DNA from: CAVSQX01 sp963730225
Lineage (GTDB): Bacteria; Planctomycetota; Phycisphaerae; Tepidisphaerales; Tepidisphaeraceae
Assembly: GCA_963730225.1 (NCBI GenBank)
Contig: CAVSQX010000004.1
Location: 1,054,001 to 1,118,000 of the forward strand
Length of the DNA: 64,000 nt
Direction: 5' to 3'
How positions within the stretch are numbered: position 1 is the stretch's first letter; each line of letters begins with the position of its first letter. Positions 33,765-42,736 of this stretch are shown here, piece by piece. Both the position numbers and the translations under genes were made by a program. Under the pieces are notes generated by a model. That model had not been told where the DNA came from. It did no database searches and was given only the letters and a program-made list of their open reading frames with translations.

Positions 33765-34508
33765 CTAATCCTTCCAATATTGCGGGCAAGTCACTTCCAG
33801 AACCTCGGCCCGAGTTTGCACGAGCACGCCCGTGGGATTGAACGGCCGGGCCGGCAGCGCGTCCAAATGTCCGGCCCACTTGGCCTGGAATTTCGCCGCA
33901 AGCCGATCCCACTGCGGCCCGCCGAAACTGCCCGCCGAGGCGTGCAGCGCGTGAATGTCGTTGGCGACCGCCAGCTTGAATCCCATCTTGAATGCGGTGA
34001 AGGTGAAGTCCAGATCGTAGAAGTGAAATCCTTCGAAGGATTCGTCGAATCGAACCTTTTCGAGCACCCGGCGATTCATGGCCAGAAAAAGCCCGTCCAT
34101 GATTTGGATCTTGGCGACCAGCGGCGCGGGGGCGCCGTAAATCATGACCGTGATTCGCCCGTCGATCTGCGGATAGCTGACCTGCCCGAAGATGTACGGC
34201 GGGCCGGCCGAATGCCAGATGTTTCCGCCGGCACGGGTGGCGCCGGCCAAACCGATCAGATCGAAGCGGCTCAGGTGTTTTTGCAGCCGCGCTGAAAAAT
34301 CGGGCGAGACGAATTCCAGATCGTCATGCGAGAAGATCAGGATGTCGCCGCGGCCGGCGGCGATGCCGCGGTTATATCCTTCGCTCATGCTGCGGGCGTC
34401 GGAAATGCGAATCATTTCAAATGGCGTCGAGCCAAGCACGCGCGAGTACATTTCGGAAACCGCGCGGTATTTGGCGTCGTCGATGCTGCAAATGATGATG
34501 GAGATCAT
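33765..34508 (-). CDS. Glycosyltransferase family 2-like protein (StrF-like)
   Basis: 247 residues with a GT-A fold: MISIIICSIDDAKYRAVSE start, SEGYNRGIAAGRGDILIFSHDDLEFVSPDF with the DxD-like HDDLE, a middle YPQIDGRITVMIYGAPAPL, then DGLFLAMNRRVLEKVRFDESFEGFHFYDLDFTF, the acceptor-site acidic motif. The layout resembles StrF-type GT2 proteins. The donor and acceptor sugars are unknown. It follows prfA by 18 nt on the same strand, an odd pairing that may simply reflect shared transcription. Confidence 0.82.
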   Translation of the reverse strand: MISIIICSIDDAKYRAVSEMYSRVLGSTPFEMIRISDARSMSEGYNRGIAAGRGDILIFSHDDLEFVSPDFSARLQKHLSRFDLIGLAGATRAGGNIWHSAGPPYIFGQVSYPQIDGRITVMIYGAPAPLVAKIQIMDGLFLAMNRRVLEKVRFDESFEGFHFYDLDFTFTAFKMGFKLAVANDIHALHASAGSFGGPQWDRLAAKFQAKWAGHLDALPARPFNPTGVLVQTRAEVLEVTCPQYWKD

Positions 34509-34526
34509 CGCTCGGGCAGATCCAGA

Positions 34527-35639
34527 TCAGAGATTCGCCAATCTTTCCTGTTTGTCCAGTTCCAGCAGCGCGGAGATGAGCGGTTCGAGATTTCCCTGCA
34601 TGATCTGATCGAGGTTGAAATTCTTCTCGCCGCCTCCTTCACCCCCCAGGCGGTGATCGGTGCAGCGATTTTGCGGGAAATTGTAGGTGCGGATGCGCTG
34701 GCTGCGATCGCCGCTGCCCATCATGAGCCGGCGGGCACTGGTTTGGGCGGCGTGCTGGCGTGCTTGCTCGGCTTCGTACAACGTGGCCCGCAACAGGGCC
34801 CAGGCGCGCTCCTTGTTTTGCGACTGGCTTTTGTGCTCGGTCATTTTGAATCGCAGTCCGGTCGGCTTGTGATGAAGCTGCCAGCCGGTTTCGACTTTGT
34901 TCACATTTTGTCCGCCGGGCCCGCCGCCGCGGCAGCCGCTTTCCTCGACATCTTTCGGATTGATTTCGATTTTCACATCCGGCATTTCCGGCAGCACCGC
35001 GACGGTGGCGGCGCTGGTGTGGATGCGGCCCTGGGCTTCGGTTTCCGGAACGCGCTGCACCCGATGCCCGCCGCCTTCGAATCGCAAATGGCGATACGCC
35101 GCGTTGCCGCGGATGTTGACGATCACTTCCTTGAACCCGCCGCGATCGCTGGTGGAAAAATCGTTCACCTCGAAACGCCAGCGCTTGGATTCGCAATATT
35201 TGCGATACATCTCGAACAGATCGCGGCAGAACAGGGCCGCTTCTTCACCGCCGGTGCCGGCACGAATCTCGAGGAAGAACGAATCGACCCCAGCATCCTG
35301 CGCCGCCAGGAATTCGTCCTTCAGCGACTCCAGCAGCCCATCGGCCGCCAAGCGGGCCTGCGGAAGTTCGGAGCGGGCCAATTCCGCCATCTCGGGATCG
35401 GATTTGTTCTCGGCCATCTCGCGCAGATGCTCGATGTTCCGCCGGGCCTTTTGATATTCACGATAAGTGCCGACCGTCGCTTCGAGTTTTCCCGCTTCCC
35501 TGCTGGCGGCGATCAGCTTCGCCGGGTTTTCCGCGGTCGCCGGATCGTTCAGCGTTTCACGCAGCGCAGCGTGGCGGTCGGCCAGCTCGTCGAGCTTGCG
35601 AAGCAGCGGAACTGCGGATGGATTCTCGGGATCGAGCAT
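34527..35639 (-). CDS. prfA: Peptide chain release factor 1
   Basis: A 370-residue class I release factor for UAA/UAG. The peptidyl-hydrolysis GGQ is in GCRGGGPGGQNVNKVET, preceded by the domain-2 decoding segment RVPETEAQGRIHTSAATVAVLPE. The C-terminal RSQRIRTYNFPQNRCTDHRLG block is the RF1/RF2 signature. Length and order fit RF1 (RF2 is slightly longer and normally frameshifted). ATG 35639. Confidence 0.95.
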   Translation of the reverse strand: MLDPENPSAVPLLRKLDELADRHAALRETLNDPATAENPAKLIAASREAGKLEATVGTYREYQKARRNIEHLREMAENKSDPEMAELARSELPQARLAADGLLESLKDEFLAAQDAGVDSFFLEIRAGTGGEEAALFCRDLFEMYRKYCESKRWRFEVNDFSTSDRGGFKEVIVNIRGNAAYRHLRFEGGGHRVQRVPETEAQGRIHTSAATVAVLPEMPDVKIEINPKDVEESGCRGGGPGGQNVNKVETGWQLHHKPTGLRFKMTEHKSQSQNKERAWALLRATLYEAEQARQHAAQTSARRLMMGSGDRSQRIRTYNFPQNRCTDHRLGGEGGGEKNFNLDQIMQGNLEPLISALLELDKQERLANL

Positions 35640-35700
35640 GGGACGAGGTGGGGGGATTGTAGGTGGTCGGGCAACGATGGGAAACTCGGCGGGGGGAACT

Positions 35701-35827
35701 CGAAGTACGAAACTCGAAATTCGAATGAATCACGAAATTCGAATGACCAAGGAAACGCATCCGTCCAGGTTTCGTGCTTCGAATTTCGCCATTCGTCGTT
35801 GATTCGAATTTCGAGTTTCGTACTTCG
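35701..35827. repeat. Perfect 26-bp inverted repeat with AT-rich TTCGAA core
   Basis: Position 35701-35726 (CGAAGTACGAAACTCGAAAT plus TCGAAT) is the exact reverse complement of 35802-35827. The 75-nt centre carries further partly complementary copies of ACGAAATTCGAATG. The composition differs clearly from the GC-rich genes around it. A related run of ATTCG motifs is at 48095-48236. Looks like a small non-coding element, MITE- or REP-like. Confidence 0.75.
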
Positions 35828-35896
35828 AATTTCCTCAAGTTATCGGTCCTTTGGAACCCCGTTCTCCGACCATCGCTGCCAGCCGATAAGTTCTGC

Positions 35897-37420
35897 ATGC
35901 AAGTGCTCGCCGAATCCGCGCCTACGCCCCGACGGTTCCGCTGGATGCCACTTTTGTTGCTCTGCGTCGTCTCCGCCCTGCTTGGTCGATTCTGCTTCCT
36001 GGTCCGCCCGTTCGACGGCGACGCGGCCATCTTCATCTACATGGGAAAAATGGTCAGCGAAGGGGGCCGGCTCTGCTATGACATGGTCGATAACAAATTC
36101 CCCACCGTCGGGCTGATGACCAGCGTGCTCTGGCGGATATTGGGAGACAATTGGCCGGCGTACATCGCGGTGCAGACGATTCTGTCGCTGAGCAGCGCAT
36201 TGATGTTGGGACGAATGGCCCAACGGCACGGCAATCGAAACGGGTTTTGGCCGGCGTGTCTGTTTGCGATGGTTTATCTGAATTTCGCCACCGCGGTCTT
36301 CGGCGGGTTCCAACTGGAGACGGTGCTGATTTTCTTCTCGACGCTGGCGGCAAGATCGGCCCTGATCGCCATCGACGGCGACAATCCGGCCGACAGCTTC
36401 GTCGCGGGGCTGGTGGCGGGTTGCGGCGTGATGCTCAAGCCCACGGGATTGGCCTTACTGGCGGCGATGGCGGTGGCGTTGTGGATGCGCCGGCGATGGG
36501 GAGCGCTGCGGCATCTGGCGGCCGCGGGAATCGGCCTGGCGGTGCCGCTGGGTTGCGCGCTGATCTATCTGATTCAAGCGGATTTGCTGGCGCAGATGCC
36601 GGCGCTGTGGCGGCAGATTTCGGCCTACGCAGCCGATACCGTGCTGACGCCGGGGATGTTGATCAAACCGTTGACCGTCGCCCTGCTGATCGGATTTCCG
36701 ATGCTGGTTCACGGTTGGATCAATCGTCGGCGGCGCGAGCCGGGCACGGATTGGCCAAGTAGTTCGCTGATGACTTTCGCGCTGGTATGGCTGGGATTGG
36801 AAATCGCCGGCGTGATCATGCAGCGACGGATGTATGCATATCACTTTCTGCCGATCGCCGCGCCGGCGGCGCTGGTGTTTGGATTCTTTCCACGCTCGGT
36901 TCGACCGATGGCGCTGACGGCGGCGCTGTTGCCGATGATTCTGTTCAACGCCGAGGAAGTCGGCCGGGTGGTGAGTACGCTGTACAGCGGGCAGACCCGC
37001 GCTGCCCAGTCGGATTATCTGCTGGCTCATGCCGATGCAAACGATGCGTTCTGGATGGAATATTGGCCGCGGGTGGCGCTGGAGACGGGGCTGCATCCGG
37101 GGGCGAGATATCCGTTCACGTTTCTCTTCACGAATTACGACGATGCCGGGCTGGATTACTCGCGGCAGATGATCGCGGATTTCGAGCGCATCAAACCGAA
37201 ATACATTTTTCTGCCGATCCCGCTGAATCGGCGAATCCAGGCGCAGGCGAATTTTGTTCCCGAACTGATGTTGCGTCCGCGCCGGCGGGAGAATTTTATT
37301 CTCGGCTGGGATCTGATCCGTGATTACACGCTGTCGCATTACACGCTGGAAGCGATCGTCGGCGATGAACTGGCGTACCGCCGGCGCGAGCCGACGACGG
37401 CGGTGGCCAACTCACAATAG
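35897..37420 (+). CDS. Integral membrane glycosyltransferase-like protein (GT-C, copy 1)
   Basis: 507 residues with about ten membrane helices. The GT-C style N-terminal loop is RPFDGDAAIFIYMGKMVSEGGRLCYDMVDNKFPTVGL, followed by a large C-terminal periplasmic part (FWMEYWPRVALETGLHPGARYPF...). The first extracytoplasmic acidic residue fits ArnT/PMT-like lipid-sugar transferases. ATG 35897 (MQVLAESAP) was chosen; an earlier start would reach into the 35701-35827 repeat. The next gene is a paralogue of exactly the same length, 8 nt later. Confidence 0.75.
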   Translation: MQVLAESAPTPRRFRWMPLLLLCVVSALLGRFCFLVRPFDGDAAIFIYMGKMVSEGGRLCYDMVDNKFPTVGLMTSVLWRILGDNWPAYIAVQTILSLSSALMLGRMAQRHGNRNGFWPACLFAMVYLNFATAVFGGFQLETVLIFFSTLAARSALIAIDGDNPADSFVAGLVAGCGVMLKPTGLALLAAMAVALWMRRRWGALRHLAAAGIGLAVPLGCALIYLIQADLLAQMPALWRQISAYAADTVLTPGMLIKPLTVALLIGFPMLVHGWINRRRREPGTDWPSSSLMTFALVWLGLEIAGVIMQRRMYAYHFLPIAAPAALVFGFFPRSVRPMALTAALLPMILFNAEEVGRVVSTLYSGQTRAAQSDYLLAHADANDAFWMEYWPRVALETGLHPGARYPFTFLFTNYDDAGLDYSRQMIADFERIKPKYIFLPIPLNRRIQAQANFVPELMLRPRRRENFILGWDLIRDYTLSHYTLEAIVGDELAYRRREPTTAVANSQ

Positions 37421-37428
37421 AAAATTCG

Positions 37429-38952
37429 ATGACCGAAATCGCACCAATCAAACTCGACTCGCGCCGATGGACGTGGATCACCGTCGGCTCCATTCTGGTC
37501 GGGCTGGCGGCGATCGGTCGGATTGGCATGATCGCCTGGCCGTTTCTCAATGATTCGGGGCTGTACGCCTACATGGGCAAAATGGTCAGCGAAGGGGGCG
37601 TGCTGTATCGGGATTTTTACGAGAACAAATTGCCCGGCGTCGGGCTGATCACTTCGGCCTTCTGGCGGGCATTTGGTGGATTCTGGCCCGGGTACGTGCT
37701 GAGCCAACTGGCACTGGCGCTGCTGGGGGCCGGTGTGCTGGCGCGGATGGCTCGCCGACACGGCCGGCCGGGCACGGCGCTGCCGACGTTTCTTTACGGG
37801 GCGGTTTTCCTCAACTTCTGCTGGGCCGTTTTCACGGGATTTCAACTCGAGCCGATCCAGGCGTTCTTTGAAACCCTGGCGGCGGCGGCAGCGCTGGAAG
37901 CGATCTCCAGCGACAATCTCGCCGATGCATTTGCGGCCGGGCTGGCGGCGGGCGCGGCGGCGATGCTCAAGCCCAGCGGCGTCGCGGTCCTCGGGGCGTT
38001 TGTGTTCATCGTGTTTCTGCGATCGGGATGGAAGCGGTCTGCCAAACACGGCCTCGCGGCGGCGGCCGGAGCGGCGATTCCAACGGGCGTCACGATCATC
38101 TACGCCTGGCGGGCCACACTGTTTCCGTATCTGCCGCAGGTGCTGTGGCAGATTCGGATGTACGCCGACGGCACGCCGTGGGAACCGTTCATGCTTGTGA
38201 AGATCGTCGTGGTTTGTTTTGTGCTGGGATTTCCGTTTTTGCTGAGAATGGTCCCGTTTCGCAGCGAGAAAACTTCCGCGCAGCGAAATCCAGGTGCGAT
38301 CTTCAGTTTTGCGGTGGCGTGGTTCATCGTCGATCTGATCGGCGTCATCTCGCAGCGGCGGATGTATCTGTATCACTTTCTTCCGCTGGTCTGCCCGGCG
38401 GCGTTGCTGTACGGAATGTTCCCCCGGCCGGCCCGTGCGACGCCAGTGTTCATCGGTTTATTCCTGATCGATCTGCTCTCGCTGCAGTGGCACGGAAGCG
38501 ATCCGCTGCATCTGAATCGCGGCTGGCAGCGCGATCCAGTGAGCGAATATGTTTCCGCCCACACGACTTCAAGCGATTTTGTTTACACCGACCAGATCGG
38601 CCGACTGCTGATCGAAACCGGCCTGCGGCCCGGCTCGCGGTACGGCACGTTCTTCTACTTCATCAACTACGACACCGCCCCGCTGGATTACTGCCACGCG
38701 ATGCTCAGCGATTTCCAGCAGCGCAAGCCGAAATACATCGTGATCGGGCAGGACGCGACGGCGGATCGACAGCATCCGCACGAAAGCGTGCTGGCACTTA
38801 GCCCGCTGCGGTTCCAGAATTTTTTGAAGGCGGGGCGTCAGCTCGATGAATATCTGGCACAGAATTATGTCGTCGAGACGGTGATCGAGGGGAACAACGT
38901 GTACCGGCGAAAAGATTTGGCCCCGCCATTGGCGGCCGTGCCCGGGGATTAA
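37429..38952 (+). CDS. Integral membrane glycosyltransferase-like protein (GT-C, copy 2)
   Basis: 507 residues, a diverged tandem paralogue of the preceding gene. It shares YMGKMVSEGGVLYRDFYENKLPGVGL, the membrane layout, AMLKPSGVAVL, QRRMYLYHFLPL and the closing GLRPGSRYGTFFYFINYDTAPLDY block. The duplicated segment and the identical length point to an old tandem duplication. Likely substrate is a polyprenyl-linked sugar; unproven. Ends 1 nt before the dapB stop (convergent). Confidence 0.75.
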   Translation: MTEIAPIKLDSRRWTWITVGSILVGLAAIGRIGMIAWPFLNDSGLYAYMGKMVSEGGVLYRDFYENKLPGVGLITSAFWRAFGGFWPGYVLSQLALALLGAGVLARMARRHGRPGTALPTFLYGAVFLNFCWAVFTGFQLEPIQAFFETLAAAAALEAISSDNLADAFAAGLAAGAAAMLKPSGVAVLGAFVFIVFLRSGWKRSAKHGLAAAAGAAIPTGVTIIYAWRATLFPYLPQVLWQIRMYADGTPWEPFMLVKIVVVCFVLGFPFLLRMVPFRSEKTSAQRNPGAIFSFAVAWFIVDLIGVISQRRMYLYHFLPLVCPAALLYGMFPRPARATPVFIGLFLIDLLSLQWHGSDPLHLNRGWQRDPVSEYVSAHTTSSDFVYTDQIGRLLIETGLRPGSRYGTFFYFINYDTAPLDYCHAMLSDFQQRKPKYIVIGQDATADRQHPHESVLALSPLRFQNFLKAGRQLDEYLAQNYVVETVIEGNNVYRRKDLAPPLAAVPGD

Positions 38953-38953
38953 T

Positions 38954-39742
38954 TCACAACCCAAGCACGTCGGCGATCGTGTATCGTCCGGGCTTCTGAG
39001 CGGCGAGCCACTTGGCGGCTCGCAACGCCCCGCGCACAAACGTGTCGCGGCTGGTGGCGACGTGCGTCAACTCCAGCCGCTCGCCCAACCCCGCGAAATA
39101 AACTGTGTGCCGGCCCACTTCGTCGCCGATTCGCAGCGCGTGCATGCCGATGTCGCCCCGATTGCGGGCGGCTTGATCGCCGTGACGATCGAAGATGAGC
39201 GAACGCTTGGTTTTTCCGGTGGATTTGAGAATCGCATCGGCCAGCGCCAACGCCGTACCGCTCGGTGCATCTTTTTTGAAGCGGTGATGGCCTTCGACAA
39301 TCTCAATGTCGTAATCATCGCCCAGCAATTTGGCGGCTTCGGCGACAAGTTTGAAAAACAGATTCACGCCCAAGCTCATGTTGGGCGCGTGCAAGATCGC
39401 AATGTCCGCGGCGGAGCGGTCGATGGCGGCATGATCGGCGGGCTTGAGGCCGGTCGTGCCGATCAACATGGCGATGCCCCGATCGCGGCAGGTTTTCAGC
39501 CAGTGCCGCATCGCGGCGGGCGTCGTGAAGTCGATCAGCACGTCGGGTGTGGGTTTGAGATCGAAGGTGATCGGCAGACCGATCGGCCCGATGCCGGCGA
39601 TTTCACCGGCGTCCTTGGCAAGTTGCGGCGCATCGGGTCGGTCGATGGCGGCGACGAGTTGGAAATCGCGATCCTGTTTGGCAAGCGCGATCAGGCGAGT
39701 GCCCATTCGTCCGCAGGAACCGGTGATGGCGAGTTTGATCAT
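38954..39742 (-). CDS. dapB: 4-hydroxy-tetrahydrodipicolinate reductase
   Basis: Lysine/diaminopimelate pathway enzyme. Blocks: MIKLAITGSCGRMGTRLIALA (dinucleotide site), DFTTPAAMRHWL, IGTTGLKPADHAAI, APNMSLGVNLFFKL and the catalytic EIVEGHHRFKKDAPSGTALALADAI. 262 residues, typical length. ATG 39742 starts MIKLAITG. Downstream of thrC by 13 nt, so the two amino-acid genes are one transcript. Confidence 0.95.
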   Translation of the reverse strand: MIKLAITGSCGRMGTRLIALAKQDRDFQLVAAIDRPDAPQLAKDAGEIAGIGPIGLPITFDLKPTPDVLIDFTTPAAMRHWLKTCRDRGIAMLIGTTGLKPADHAAIDRSAADIAILHAPNMSLGVNLFFKLVAEAAKLLGDDYDIEIVEGHHRFKKDAPSGTALALADAILKSTGKTKRSLIFDRHGDQAARNRGDIGMHALRIGDEVGRHTVYFAGLGERLELTHVATSRDTFVRGALRAAKWLAAQKPGRYTIADVLGL

Positions 39743-39755
39743 TGGCGATGTGAGG

Positions 39756-41183
39756 TTAATGGGACGGTTTGGTCGGATGCAAATCGAGCGCTTTGGAAAT
39801 CGCATTTAGATCGTCCGCCACGGGAATCGGCCGGTTCGCGAGTTTGCCGTGCGGCTCGCTGCGCGGCGCCAAATCCTGGGCGGCCTTGAGATCGATGCCG
39901 GTGTGATACATCACCGTGGCGTTGGGATCCTTCAACTCGTGGCCGGTGAGAATGCAAACGACGGTTTCATCGGGCGAGACAACCTGTTCTTGAAGCAATT
40001 TCCGCAGCCCCGCGACGCCGGCGGCGCTGGCGGGCTCGCAGCCGAATCCCCAGCGGGCGACCATCGCCCGGTGCTCGAGAATCTCGTCGTCGCTCACTTC
40101 TCGAACCACGCCGTTCATTTCCGCAAGCGCCCGCAACGCCTTGGGAAGATTCACCGGCCGACTGATTTCGATCGCGCTGGCGACGGTGTGCGGATAATAA
40201 TTTGATTCGTCCAGGGTGGCGTAGTGCCGCTGAATGATCGTCGGGTCATAATTGCCGGCGGACCAGGTGAGGTGGTGTTGATTCACCAGCAAGCTCAGGG
40301 TGTTGGCCCCGGCGGCGTTGATGATCGCCAGCCGCGGGATTTTTTTTATCAATTCCAATTGCTTCAATTCGGAAAACATTTTGCCGAAGGCGGAACAATT
40401 TCCCAGGTTTCCGCCGGGGACAATGATCCAATCGGGCGGCTGCCAGTCGCGGGCTTCGAGAATCCGCAGCATGATGCTTTTCTGGCCTTCGAGGCGAAAC
40501 GGATTGACGCTGTTCATCAGATAAACCCCGTTGGCGGGATTGGCGGCGATCTGGCGGATGCGGCGGAGGCAGGCGTCGAAATCGCCCTGAATTTGCAGGG
40601 TTTTGGCGCCGTAATCCAGGGCCTGGGAAAGTTTACCGAGACTGATTTTCCCGCTGCCGATGAAAACGATTCCTTCCATTTCCGACAGCGAAGCGAACAT
40701 GGCCAGGCTCGCGGAAGTGTTTCCGGTGGAGGCGCAGGCGACTTTTTTCGCCCCAACCATGCGGGCATGCGTGAACGCAGCGGTCATGCCGTTGTCCTTG
40801 AAACTGCCCGAAGGGTTCAGGCCTTCGTATTGAAGAAGCAGATTGCCGGCTTTCATGCCGATCTGCCGAGCCAGAAGATCTGCGGTTTGCAGCGTGGTAC
40901 GGCCTTCGCCGATGGTCACGATGTCGGCTTCAGTGCGATAAAACGGGAACAGCTCGCGGAAGCGCCAAACGCCGGAGAAATCGAGCCGGCCTTCGGTTTG
41001 GATTCCCTTGGTGCTCCAGCGATGCTCGAAAAAGCTCAGCGATTTTGGCACCGGCAGATGCGACCAGTCGTAGCGAACGTCCAACAGCGCGCCGCATTTT
41101 TCGCAAGAGGTGAGCACATCGGTGACGGAATAGGTTTGTCCGCACGCGGGACTGATGCACTGCTGATAGGCAACTTCGCTCAT
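39756..41183 (-). CDS. thrC: Threonine synthase
   Basis: PLP enzyme converting O-phosphohomoserine to threonine. The N-terminus has a zinc-ribbon-like CISPACGQTYSVTDVLTSCEKCG. The PLP lysine is in GLNPSGSFKDNGMTAAF, the phosphate loop in VPGGNLGNCSAFGKMF, and CASTGNTSASLA follows. The C-terminal 40 residues run past the usual end. ATG 41183 (MSEVAYQQC) fits the family; a TTG at 41222 would add 13 residues. Heads the thrC-dapB operon. A TATGAT at 41230-41235 lies between this gene and the binding protein on the other strand. Confidence 0.94.
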   Translation of the reverse strand: MSEVAYQQCISPACGQTYSVTDVLTSCEKCGALLDVRYDWSHLPVPKSLSFFEHRWSTKGIQTEGRLDFSGVWRFRELFPFYRTEADIVTIGEGRTTLQTADLLARQIGMKAGNLLLQYEGLNPSGSFKDNGMTAAFTHARMVGAKKVACASTGNTSASLAMFASLSEMEGIVFIGSGKISLGKLSQALDYGAKTLQIQGDFDACLRRIRQIAANPANGVYLMNSVNPFRLEGQKSIMLRILEARDWQPPDWIIVPGGNLGNCSAFGKMFSELKQLELIKKIPRLAIINAAGANTLSLLVNQHHLTWSAGNYDPTIIQRHYATLDESNYYPHTVASAIEISRPVNLPKALRALAEMNGVVREVSDDEILEHRAMVARWGFGCEPASAAGVAGLRKLLQEQVVSPDETVVCILTGHELKDPNATVMYHTGIDLKAAQDLAPRSEPHGKLANRPIPVADDLNAISKALDLHPTKPSH

Positions 41184-41249
41184 GGGTTGGCAGAGCGTAA
41201 ATTTGCGCGCTGCAAACGTCAAAGATCGGTATGATTTACGGGGAGAATT

Positions 41250-42683
41250 GTGAGCCCGTGGAAATCGGCCGTTATCGCGTTGGTGGTCACGTCGGCGGCG
41301 GCGTTGCTATGGTTTGGGCCGCGGCCGGCGCAGAGTCCGCCGGCCAGGCGCGTCGTGGTGGAATACTGGGAAAAATGGACCGGCGACGATGGGGCACAGC
41401 TTCAGCAGATCATCGACCGGTACAACAACACGCAGGGCGCGAAACAGGGGATTTTTGTTCAATCGGTTTTGACCAGCGCGATCAGTCAAAAGCTGTTGGT
41501 GGCAACCGCCGCCGGCGTGCCACCGGATATCGCGGGAACTTACGATGCGTATCTGGTGCAGTTTGCCTGTCTGGATGCACTGGAACCGCTGGATGAGCTG
41601 GTGGATTCGGGGCGGATCAAACCCGGCGATTACAAGCCGGTTTATTGGAAGGCGCTGCATTGGAACGGGCATCTGTACGGATTGGTCAGCACGCCGGCGA
41701 CGGTTGCTCTCATCTACAACAAGCAGATTCTTCAGGCCAACGCCGCGGCGCTGCGGGCGGCGCATCTCGATCCGAATCGTGCTCCAACGAGCATCGATGA
41801 ACTGGATGCGTATGCGAAAGTTCTGGACAAGATCGATTCATCGGGAAACATCCAAAGTCTGGGGTATTTGCCGCTGGAGCCGGGATGGTTCGTGAAATAT
41901 TCCTATCTCTGGTTCGGGGGCGACATCTGGGATGCCGAGCATCATCACTTCACCCTCACCGATCCGCGCGTGGTGGCGTCGTTTCAATGGTTGCAGAGCT
42001 ACACGAAGCGTCTAGGCGTGGATTCGATGAACGAATTCCGCAGCGGAGCGACCGGCGGCCCGGCCATCTGGGCGTCGCCGTTGAATCCGTTTTTCGCCGG
42101 AACGGTGGCGATGATTCAACAGGGGCCGTGGGTGGCGAATTACATTTTGAATTTCAAACCCAGCCTGGACGGACTGACCGACGCAAGCCAGGAAGACTTG
42201 AACGAGCCGGCCTCGCTGCGAAGGGAACGAGATCACTGGGCGGTTGCGCCGTTTCCGTCGGCGGTGGCGGGTTTGAAAGATGTCACGTTCGCCCCGTTTG
42301 ATTGCGTCTGCATTCCCAAAGGGGCCAGGCACAAGAAGGAGGCGCTCGATTTTCTGGCGTACATGAACCGGCAGGATGTGATGGAGAATCTGTGCAACAT
42401 GCACGGCGCCAATTCGCCTTTGGCCAACGTGAGCGAGAATTTTCTGGAGCATCACAAGAACCCGTACGTGGGGGTTTTTGAGGAGTTGGCCAAGAGTCCA
42501 AATGCCCACGGAATGCCGCAGATTCCGATCATGCCGGAAGTGGTCGACGAGTTGAACGATCTGGTGCAGCGGGTAACGGTTGCCCAACAGGACCCGGCGA
42601 CAGTGTTGCTGGCGGCCCAGGAGCGGTTGCAAAAGCAATACGACACGTTCATCGCGGAGCAGAAACAGCGGCATGCCCAATGA
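41250..42683 (+). CDS. Extracellular sugar-binding protein, ABC importer (copy 1)
   Basis: 477 residues, solute-binding family 1 (MalE-like). N-terminal signal anchor/peptide WKSAVIALVVTSAAALLWFG; no lipobox Cys. Core: VVVEYWEKWTGDDGAQLQQIIDRYN, GVPPDIAGTYDAYLVQFA, MIQQGPWVANYIL and PKGARHKKEALDFLAYMNRQ, typical of oligosaccharide binding proteins. GTG 41250 with GGGAG 4-5 nt upstream. The next gene is a tandem paralogue. The substrate cannot be fixed; disaccharide or oligosaccharide likely. Confidence 0.88.
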   Translation: MSPWKSAVIALVVTSAAALLWFGPRPAQSPPARRVVVEYWEKWTGDDGAQLQQIIDRYNNTQGAKQGIFVQSVLTSAISQKLLVATAAGVPPDIAGTYDAYLVQFACLDALEPLDELVDSGRIKPGDYKPVYWKALHWNGHLYGLVSTPATVALIYNKQILQANAAALRAAHLDPNRAPTSIDELDAYAKVLDKIDSSGNIQSLGYLPLEPGWFVKYSYLWFGGDIWDAEHHHFTLTDPRVVASFQWLQSYTKRLGVDSMNEFRSGATGGPAIWASPLNPFFAGTVAMIQQGPWVANYILNFKPSLDGLTDASQEDLNEPASLRRERDHWAVAPFPSAVAGLKDVTFAPFDCVCIPKGARHKKEALDFLAYMNRQDVMENLCNMHGANSPLANVSENFLEHHKNPYVGVFEELAKSPNAHGMPQIPIMPEVVDELNDLVQRVTVAQQDPATVLLAAQERLQKQYDTFIAEQKQRHAQ

Positions 42684-42736
42684 TTCGACGCACGGGCGGT
42701 CGATTCGTATGATTTTGGTTTTTAGCGCGGAGACTT

